From: CAYFKJ01 sp964528595
GTDB taxonomy: Bacteria; Pseudomonadota; Alphaproteobacteria; UBA2966
Assembly: GCA_964528595.1 (NCBI GenBank)
Contig: CAZGTM010000007.1
Location: 1-64,000, forward strand
Length of the DNA: 64,000 nucleotides
Direction of reading: 5' to 3'
Shown piece after piece: positions 25,500 through 31,470 of this stretch (position 1 is the first letter of the stretch; the number at the start of each line of letters is the position of its first letter). Below the pieces are notes generated by a model. It was not told the DNA's origin. It did not search any database and worked only from the letters and a program-made list of their open reading frames with translations. Made by a program: the position numbers and the translations under genes.

Positions 25500-25652
25500 G
25501 CCACCATCCGGTTATCGCCCGTGGCGCGCTTACGAGTTCTCGTTTGATCGGGGCATCATAAAGACGGAAATCCGCCGAATTCTCCCACCGGTCGCCACAC
25601 CTCAATCGCACGTGAGGCCCTCCCAATTGACTCTGAACAGTACGTTTTTGTT

Positions 25653-25673
25653 ATTTGAATACTGTATCCAAAA
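25653..25673. promoter_or_regulatory. GntR-type operator site 3 (upstream of the transporter operon)
   Basis: The core TGAATACTGTATCCA has two differences from the consensus core, and 18 of 21 bases match the full site at 20561-20581. It is 154 bp upstream of the fused permease-ATPase gene within a 387-bp gene-free stretch (25500-25886), which otherwise holds the inverted repeat at 25762-25819 and no protein-like frame. Confidence 0.65.
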
Positions 25674-25761
25674 CACCATATCACTAGTGCGGATTAACGG
25701 CAAATTGATTCAGGTGGGGTGGAGATGTGCTGACTTTTGGTCCGGATCGCAGTTTGGATCC

Positions 25762-25819
25762 GCAATAAATGGGGACAGGTACGCTTTAAAATTAAAGCTT
25801 ACCTGTCCCCATTTATTGC
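25762..25819. repeat. Long inverted repeat (REP/REPIN-like hairpin), copy 2
   Basis: Arms of 28 bp with one mismatch and a 2-bp centre. The outer sequence ATAAATGGGGACAGGTAC is identical to copy 1 at 11537-11600, while the inner parts differ. It lies between the RidA-like gene end and the transporter promoter and may serve as terminator for the former. Confidence 0.83.
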
Positions 25820-25886
25820 ATTGGACGCTCAGGCATGGATTCCGGACAAACGCTGCGCGCTTTCCGGAATGACGAAGGCGTTGCCG

Positions 25887-26294
25887 TCAGTCGTAGGAAA
25901 TTTCGCCGTCTGGTCCGTGGATGATGGCGTCGACTTCGATTTCGACCATCATACCCGGCGTCGTCAAGCCGGCTTCGACACCGGTCAGCACAGGATCGAC
26001 GTCTTTGAAGATCTCGCCGTGCGCCTTGATGAAGCCGCCGGCGTCGCGCATGTCCGTAACGTAGGCGTTTGTCCGGACGACGTGGGTCAAATCCGCGCCG
26101 ACCGCACCCAGCGCCTTTTCGATCTGCTTGAAGATGAAAACGGTCTGCTCGTAAATGTCGAAGGGGGCGACGAGTTCGCCGTTGTGCATTGACGTTGTCC
26201 CTGCGACATACACGAACGGCCCAACGCGCTTGGCTCGGGAGTACGAGCCCATTTTTTCGAAGCGGCCGCTTCCTTGTGCTGTCAAAACAACCAT
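25887..26294 (-). CDS. RidA/YjgF-family protein
   Basis: A 135-residue protein of the RidA superfamily (enamine/imine deaminases and related lyases). Visible family features are YSRAKRVGPFVYVAGTTS near the N-terminus, TAHVVRTNAYVTDM-like text (THVVRTNAYVTDMRDAGGF) and PVLTGVEAGLTTPGMMVEIE, where the conserved Arg of canonical RidA (usually before a V-x-x-L segment) is replaced by a Gly-Val-Glu context. That suggests a non-RidA subgroup. The ATG at 26294 lies inside the GntR-type palindrome. It is divergent from the GntR gene and may handle reactive imines from amine oxidation. Confidence 0.82.
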   Translation of the reverse strand: MVVLTAQGSGRFEKMGSYSRAKRVGPFVYVAGTTSMHNGELVAPFDIYEQTVFIFKQIEKALGAVGADLTHVVRTNAYVTDMRDAGGFIKAHGEIFKDVDPVLTGVEAGLTTPGMMVEIEVDAIIHGPDGEISYD

Positions 26295-26311
26295 GTATCC
26301 TGTATACAGTA
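26291..26311. promoter_or_regulatory. GntR-type operator site 4 (between RidA-like gene and gntR)
   Basis: The core TGTATCCTGTATACA matches 14 of 15 consensus positions. It overlaps the start codon and ribosome-binding site of the RidA-like gene and ends 20 bp before the regulator gene. This is the expected place for autoregulation and identifies the adjacent GntR protein as the likely binder of all four sites. Confidence 0.7.
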
Positions 26312-26331
26312 AGTTCGCAAAGAGGCAAAGC

Positions 26332-26985
26332 ATGAAGTTTAGACAGGCCCCGAACGTTCAGCCCCGACTTGCCGTCGATGTCTACGACCAAATTCTGTCG
26401 GCCATCGTCAACGGTGATATCAGGCCGGGCGAGCGGTTGATCCAGGAACAAATCGCGGCGGAGATAAACGTCAGCCGCACGCCGGTGCGCGAGGCCTTGC
26501 TCCGCCTCGAGCAGGAGGGTGTCCTGGTGCAGTCGGGCCGCAAGGGCTTTTCCATCCGTAACATTTCGGAAGAAGAAGTCCGGGCGCTTTATGGCGCGCG
26601 CGAGGCGGTGGAGGGCTATGCCGCCTACCTGGTTTCCGCCGACGGTTCGGCGGAACGGCTGGCCGTGATCAAAGCGGCGGTGGATGCCGAATTGGCAAAT
26701 GGCGAGCGCAGCCTGGAAGAAGAATTCAGCATCAACCGGAATATCCACCGGCTGATCGTTGAACACACCGGCAACCCGGTCTTGCTGGACATGTTCGATT
26801 ACCTTTGGAACCGCGGCATTTCACTTTGGCTCTTCGCCGCCACCCAGACGGGCAAGGCGCAACCCCAACCCAACGCGCATGTCGATCTCTACAACACCAT
26901 CGCCGACGGCGAGCCCGAGGAAGCCCACACGGCGATGATCCAGCACATCCGGGACGGCCTGGGCCTTCACTTCCCCAAAGACTAA
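26332..26985 (+). CDS. GntR-family transcriptional regulator (FadR/FCD subfamily)
   Basis: A 217-residue regulator. The N-terminal winged helix is clear: DVYDQILSAIVNGDIRPGER, then INVSRTPVREALLRLEQEG (recognition helix) and VLVQSGRKGFSIRNIS. The C-terminal helical FCD-like ligand domain follows (REAVEGYAAYLVSADG, NRNIHRLIVEHTGNP), with His residues that could bind metal or ligand. ATG at 26332 is preceded by AGAGG. Matching palindromes at four promoters suggest it controls the oxidase/aldehyde dehydrogenase pair, the glutamylamide genes, the transporter, the RidA-like gene and itself. Confidence 0.88.
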   Translation: MKFRQAPNVQPRLAVDVYDQILSAIVNGDIRPGERLIQEQIAAEINVSRTPVREALLRLEQEGVLVQSGRKGFSIRNISEEEVRALYGAREAVEGYAAYLVSADGSAERLAVIKAAVDAELANGERSLEEEFSINRNIHRLIVEHTGNPVLLDMFDYLWNRGISLWLFAATQTGKAQPQPNAHVDLYNTIADGEPEEAHTAMIQHIRDGLGLHFPKD

Positions 26986-27005
26986 GCGACGTTCTCCAGC
27001 CCGCG

Positions 27006-27476
27006 TCAGACGTGGTGGCTGAAGTCGGCGTGACGGGCGTCTCCCATCAGTTTCTGGAAGTCTTCGCCGTTGACGTGGACCACGCTGTCGTGGTCGCCGC
27101 CCTCGAAATAGACCTCCTCGAGATGCGACAGCCGGTCGTCCCAAACCGCTTCCATGCCGTAGGCACGGCCCAGCGGCGGTACCGCGCCGGGATCGCAGTC
27201 GGGGAACATGTCGCCCAATTCGTCTTCATTGGCCAACTCAAGCCGCCGGCCCAGGACATCGTAAATCTCGCCCTGGGATAACTTGCAGGTCGCCGGCATG
27301 ACGGCCATCAAGTAGCCCTTGGCGTCTTTCAGCACGACCGCCTTGGCCAGCAGTTCACCGGATACATGGGCGGATCTCGCCGTGGCCAGACTGTCGCCGG
27401 TGTGATCGTGGCTGATCACGTCGTACTCGACGCCGCTGGCCAAGAGGTGCTTCTCCACAGTTGCTGGAATTGTCAT
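27006..27476 (-). CDS. YbaK/EbsC-family aminoacyl-tRNA deacylase-like protein
   Basis: A 156-residue protein starting at ATG 27476 after AGGGAG. The N-terminus TIPATVEKHLLASGVEYDVI and the central LLAKAVVLKDAKGYLMAVMP segment (catalytic-site Lys) are typical of YbaK/ProX editing domains, which hydrolyse mischarged aminoacyl-tRNAs. The segment LSQGEIYDVLGRRLELANED is also seen in this family. It is convergent with gntR, with 20 bp between them. Its tRNA substrate is not predictable. Confidence 0.82.
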   Translation of the reverse strand: MTIPATVEKHLLASGVEYDVISHDHTGDSLATARSAHVSGELLAKAVVLKDAKGYLMAVMPATCKLSQGEIYDVLGRRLELANEDELGDMFPDCDPGAVPPLGRAYGMEAVWDDRLSHLEEVYFEGGDHDSVVHVNGEDFQKLMGDARHADFSHHV

Positions 27477-27656
27477 GATGGTTCTCCCTGACAACAGGGC
27501 TGTGCGCCCGCGCGCACGGCCCATGGCTTCAAAAATCAGCAAGCGAATCGTTAAAGAAAAACCATCCTCATCATACCAATTGCGGGGTAGAGGCGGTAGT
27601 CCCCCCGGGGTCCAGCGTCAATGCGCCGCACCCGGTTTGGGGTGTTGGGGAGAGAG

Positions 27657-28796
27657 TTAGGCGACGCCGGCGGCGGCGGCGCGGGTGCGTTCGGACATGC
27701 GCACGACGAAGGCGAGGGTGTCTTCGATGTGTTCCTGTTCGATGCCGCGGGTAATGAAGACGATGCGCGTGCGCTGGTCGTCACTGGGCCAGGCGTCGAG
27801 CCAGTCCAGCGAATGAAAAATCTGTTGCGCGCCCTGAATAACCGCGGGGGTATCAGGCCGTTCTTCGATGTTGACGATGCCCTTGACCCTGAGCAGGTCG
27901 GGGCCGGCCTCCCGTGCCAGGCCGTCAAGAAACAGGCGCAGGGTGTCGATGGGGAGCGGCTCTTCTCGGACCACGCAGAATGATCGGATCAGGGGATCGT
28001 GGTTGTGCTCGTGGTCCTCGCCCGGTTCGTGGCCTTGCGCGGCGTAATAGGCGCGGGCTTCGTCGATGGTTTTGGCGTTGCTTTCGGCCTGCGTGCCGGC
28101 TGCCGCTGCGGGTTGGCCCTTGTAGATTTCCGGATCCAACGCGGCTGCATCCAGCGCATTGGCCTCGGGATCGAGCATGCCGCCGGCGAAGATCTGGCCG
28201 GGTTCCAGGGTCTTGGGTGATTGCGCGATCACGGGGGCCGCTGGATTTAAGCCGCGCAGCCGCTCCCCGATGGCCGCGATGTGGGCATCACGATCGCCGC
28301 CCTCCACCAGGTCGGTCTTGGTCAGGATGATGCGGTCGGCGACGGCCACCTGCTTGACCGATTCGGGGAAGCGGTCGAGGGTTTCGGCGCCGCTTACCGA
28401 ATCCACCGTCGTGACGATGCCGTCGAGCTGATAGGCCGTGCTCACCATCGGATCGGTCAGGATGATCTGCAACACCGGCCCGGGATCGGCGATACCGGTG
28501 GTTTCGATCACCACGCGGTCGAACCACGGCACCTTGCCGCCCTTGCGCTGCAAGTAGAGGTCGCGGAAGGTGTCGATCAGGTCGCCCTTCACGGTGCAGC
28601 AGAGGCAGCCGTTCTCAAGCTGTATGATAGTTTCGTCGCTGCGCTCGACGAGATCGTAGTCGATGCCGATCTCGCCGAACTCGTTGACCACCACCGCCGC
28701 CTTGGTCATCTCGGGATGCTTCAGCAGGGCGTTCAGCAGTGTTGTTTTACCGCTGCCCAAAAATCCCGTGACGATGGTGACCGATATGCGCGACAT
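27657..28796 (-). CDS. G3E GTPase, CobW/COG0523 family metallochaperone
   Basis: A 379-residue GTPase with Walker A TGFLGSGKTTLLN, the metal-binding CxCC motif in NGCLCCTVKGD, a G3E-type VVNEFGEIGID and the base-recognition LTKTDLV. A His-rich stretch (HEPGEDHEHNHD, around residue 255) could bind metal. The C-terminal CobW domain includes LLRVKGIVNIEE. COG0523 proteins deliver Zn or other metals to client enzymes. The gene is 18 bp downstream of the M24 protein gene and may insert metal into it or the cupins, but this is an inference. Confidence 0.88.
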   Translation of the reverse strand: MSRISVTIVTGFLGSGKTTLLNALLKHPEMTKAAVVVNEFGEIGIDYDLVERSDETIIQLENGCLCCTVKGDLIDTFRDLYLQRKGGKVPWFDRVVIETTGIADPGPVLQIILTDPMVSTAYQLDGIVTTVDSVSGAETLDRFPESVKQVAVADRIILTKTDLVEGGDRDAHIAAIGERLRGLNPAAPVIAQSPKTLEPGQIFAGGMLDPEANALDAAALDPEIYKGQPAAAAGTQAESNAKTIDEARAYYAAQGHEPGEDHEHNHDPLIRSFCVVREEPLPIDTLRLFLDGLAREAGPDLLRVKGIVNIEERPDTPAVIQGAQQIFHSLDWLDAWPSDDQRTRIVFITRGIEQEHIEDTLAFVVRMSERTRAAAAGVA

Positions 28797-28814
28797 GTCT
28801 TGAGCTTCGCCTCC

Positions 28815-30068
28815 TTACATCACCTCGCAGCCCGGCAGGCCGCAGGAGATCAGATGGTCGCTCGGATAGTTGGTGATGATATCGCAACCGTCCGCCGTGA
28901 CCACGACTTCCTCCTCGATGCGGGCGGCGCCCGAGCCGTCCTCGGCGCCTTTCCAGCATTCGACCGCGAACACCATGCCTTCCTTGAGCACGGTATTCTG
29001 GCCGGTGTAACGCCGCGAGATGATCGGCCGTTCCCACAAGCTCAAGCCGATGCCGTGGCCGAACTGCAGCAAAAACGCTTCGTCCTCGTTGGCGTAACCG
29101 AATTCCTCGGCCTTGGGCCAGACATTGGCGATGTCGTCGACCGTGACGCCGGGTTTGATGGCGTCGATGGCGGCGCTGACCCATTTGGAGCACTGCTCGT
29201 AGGCCTCCAATTGCGCCTCGTTCGGCACGCCGCAGATGAAGGTGCGATAATAGCACGTCCGGTAGCCGTTAAACGAATGCATGACGTCGAGGAAGATCAT
29301 GTCGCCGGGCTGGATGATACGGTCGGAAAATGTGTGTGAGTGCGGCGCGCCGCGCGGACCCGCCACGGAGTTGACGCACTCGACGCGCTCCGAACCCAAC
29401 TGATAGAGCCGTTCGTGGGCGATGGCGACGAGGTCGCTCTCGCGTGCGCCGGGCCGGATCGCCTTGGCGATATCGACGTAGGTGGCGTCGACCATGGCGG
29501 CGGCCTGCTTGAGGAGCTCGATCTCCTCCGGCGTCTTGCATTCCCGGGCATTGAGCAGGGCCTGCTGGCCGTCGACCACTTCGATGCCCTGAGCCTCCAG
29601 CGCCCGCAGCATGGGCAATTCCATCAAATCGATGCCGATGGGTTTGTCGGCGATGCCCAACTCGTCGAGCTTGGCTTTGATCTGAGCGGCAAACTCGTCC
29701 TGGATGCCGTGGACCGGCGGCAGCGCCCCCTGCAGGGTGCTGATGGGCGCCGCGACGCGGTCTTCGAGCCAGGGTGAGCTCTTTCGCTTGGCCGGGGGGG
29801 CGGGATCCCAGAGGTAGGGTTCGCCTTCGGCCGGGCACAGGGCGTAGCGGTCGAACTTGTCGCGGCCCCATTCGCCGATGTGCGTGCCCGTGATGTAGCG
29901 GATGTTGTCGTAGGTAAAAGCCAAGGTGGCGCCCAGCCCCGCCTCGGCGGTGGCGGCGCGGGCTTTTTCGGCACGGTCGCGGTTGAGTTTTTGGAAATCC
30001 ACACCCGCTTCCCAGTCAGTACCCATCGTGCCCCAGGTCGCGGTTGCATGCGGCCGGTTATATTTCAT
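28815..30068 (-). CDS. M24-family (pita-bread fold) protein with altered metal site
   Basis: A 417-residue member of the Xaa-Pro aminopeptidase/creatinase/DddP superfamily. The N-terminal creatinase-like domain includes LAFTYDNIRYITGTHIGEWG. In the catalytic domain the usual five ligands map to Asp261 (FLDVMHS), Cys272 in GYRTCYYRTF where Asp is expected, His338 (FGHGIGL), Glu370 (AVECWKG) and Glu385 (RIEEEV). The Asp to Cys change suggests a different metal or a metal-free mechanism, as in creatinase. Start follows GGAGG. It belongs to the group downstream of the transhydroxylase-like genes. Substrate unknown; peptidase activity is not assured. Confidence 0.83.
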   Translation of the reverse strand: MKYNRPHATATWGTMGTDWEAGVDFQKLNRDRAEKARAATAEAGLGATLAFTYDNIRYITGTHIGEWGRDKFDRYALCPAEGEPYLWDPAPPAKRKSSPWLEDRVAAPISTLQGALPPVHGIQDEFAAQIKAKLDELGIADKPIGIDLMELPMLRALEAQGIEVVDGQQALLNARECKTPEEIELLKQAAAMVDATYVDIAKAIRPGARESDLVAIAHERLYQLGSERVECVNSVAGPRGAPHSHTFSDRIIQPGDMIFLDVMHSFNGYRTCYYRTFICGVPNEAQLEAYEQCSKWVSAAIDAIKPGVTVDDIANVWPKAEEFGYANEDEAFLLQFGHGIGLSLWERPIISRRYTGQNTVLKEGMVFAVECWKGAEDGSGAARIEEEVVVTADGCDIITNYPSDHLISCGLPGCEVM

Positions 30069-30107
30069 GGTGTCAATCCTCCCCGGATTAATATTGTCGC
30101 GTTGGGC

Positions 30108-30455
30108 CTAACTGTCGAGTTTCGGCACGACCAGATGGAAAAGCTTGGTGGTTCCGTCACCCGCCTGGGCGATGCTAGCGAATTCGCTGGGCTCTAGATA
30201 GATGCCGGCGCCGCTGCCCACGTCATAGTCCTTGTCGTTGAGCGTGATCACGCCGTCGCCTTCCATCACGTAAACCAATTGGTAGGTGTCGGCCGTGGCC
30301 GCGATGTCGAAGTGTTGGCCGCCTTCCAGCCAGCGCAGCATGCCGACGACGTTGTCCGCATCGCACAACGCCTTGTTGACGATTTCGGCGTACTCGCCCT
30401 GCATGTCTTCCGCCGAAACCCGCTCGCACTTGGTCGTATCTACAAATACCGTCAT
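30108..30455 (-). CDS. Small cupin-domain protein (1)
   Basis: A 115-residue single-cupin protein starting at ATG 30455 after GAGGAG; the longer frame to 30518 overlaps the neighbour and is rejected. The cupin core is WLEGGQHFDIAATADTYQLV (partial motif 1) and GVITLNDKDYDVGSGAGIYL. Canonical motif-1 histidines are mostly missing (one His in QHFDI), so metal binding is doubtful. It lies between the M24 gene and a second cupin gene. Function unknown. Confidence 0.75.
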   Translation of the reverse strand: MTVFVDTTKCERVSAEDMQGEYAEIVNKALCDADNVVGMLRWLEGGQHFDIAATADTYQLVYVMEGDGVITLNDKDYDVGSGAGIYLEPSEFASIAQAGDGTTKLFHLVVPKLDS

Positions 30456-30478
30456 TTTTCGAACTCCTCTTTTCCGCT

Positions 30479-30892
30479 CTAGCTCTGGACCCAGACGCCG
30501 CCGTCGACGCGGTTCCACAAAAGATCCTCCTCGGTGCCGTCGAGGATGGTCGTTTTGAAGCGGTTGGGGGCCTGAAATTCAAAGTAGAACAGCGGCTCGG
30601 TGGCGCTCAGGCGATGCCTGGCCTCGGGTGGGAAGAAAATGAGATCGCCGGCCTTGACGGGACGGATGCCTTCTTCGGTCTCTACCGTGCCGGCGCCGGT
30701 GATGATGAAGTAAAAGTGCTCGCAATCCTCATGGTAGTGATAGGGTGATGCCGCATCGTGCTTGTAATACATGATACCGCACAGCATATCGTCCATGTCC
30801 GAGAGTTCCTTATTGGCGAAGAACACCCGTTCGCGTCCCGGCACGGCCGAGACCAGTCTCGGCAGGTCGTCCTGATGGAAAATGTAGGCCAT
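30479..30892 (-). CDS. Cupin-domain protein (2)
   Basis: A 137-residue cupin. The motif SPYHYHEDCEHFYFIITGAG provides His, His, Glu/Cys and His of cupin motif 1, and GDLIFFPPEARHRLSATE provides motif 2 with its His, so a metal site is likely. Such small cupins act as dioxygenases, isomerases or sensors. It starts 18 bp after the VOC gene in the same transcript. The substrate probably relates to the transhydroxylase-like pathway, which is inference from position. Confidence 0.8.
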   Translation of the reverse strand: MAYIFHQDDLPRLVSAVPGRERVFFANKELSDMDDMLCGIMYYKHDAASPYHYHEDCEHFYFIITGAGTVETEEGIRPVKAGDLIFFPPEARHRLSATEPLFYFEFQAPNRFKTTILDGTEEDLLWNRVDGGVWVQS

Positions 30893-30909
30893 TAAACTTT
30901 CTCCTTGGA

Positions 30910-31470
30910 TCAGTATTCGTTGGTCGCCGGATCGGCCGGATGCCAGAGCCGCCGTTCGGTTTCCTGCTCGTAGCCCTTACCCTCTGGATAGCTCACCAGT
31001 TCGAATTGCAAGCCCCAGGGGCTGAGGAAGTAAATCCATGTCTGGCCGCCGCTCGGTCCTTCGGTGCGCACGATGGGTTCGCCCAGGATGCGGACGTTCT
31101 TGGACCTGAGATAATCGAGCGCGGCGTCCATATCGTCGACGTAGAAGGCCAAATGGTGGCCGCCAATGTCGCTGTTCTTCGGTGACGCCCAGTTCTGGTC
31201 CGGCGCGTCGTATTCGAAGAGTTCGAAGTTGGAACCATTGCCGCAGCGCAGGAACTGCAGCTTCTTCATGACGGTGCGGGGGTGGACGTTAAGCTGTTCC
31301 TTCATCCAGTCGTTGTCGAACTTGAATGGGCCGAGTTGGTAGAAGGGCTCGCACCCCAGCACGTCGACGAAGAAGGCCACGGCCTCCTCCAGATTGGGCA
31401 CTGTGATGCCGATGTGATCGGTACCGCGTAGGCCCGGCAGGCCGCCGCCGTTACTGTTGCCGTTGCTCAT
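30910..31470 (-). CDS. VOC-superfamily (glyoxalase/dioxygenase fold) protein
   Basis: A 186-residue protein with two beta-alpha-beta-beta-beta modules: LRGTDHIGITVPNLEEAVAF (metal-ligand His in the first strand), then NFELFEYDAP, GGHHLAFYVDDMDAALDYL (second His) and WIYFLSPWGLQFELVSYPEG (Glu). These could form a two-His/Glu metal site as in glyoxalase I, epimerases or ring-cleavage dioxygenases. It overlaps the E1 gene upstream by 4 bp, so it is translationally coupled to it. Confidence 0.82.
   Translation of the reverse strand: MSNGNSNGGGLPGLRGTDHIGITVPNLEEAVAFFVDVLGCEPFYQLGPFKFDNDWMKEQLNVHPRTVMKKLQFLRCGNGSNFELFEYDAPDQNWASPKNSDIGGHHLAFYVDDMDAALDYLRSKNVRILGEPIVRTEGPSGGQTWIYFLSPWGLQFELVSYPEGKGYEQETERRLWHPADPATNEY

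Noticed and set aside
28815..30068. DddP (DMSP lyase) assignment for the M24 protein
   Set aside because: There is general M24 similarity, but the second metal-ligand Asp is replaced by Cys and the surrounding motifs differ from those I recall for DddP, so I kept a neutral family name.
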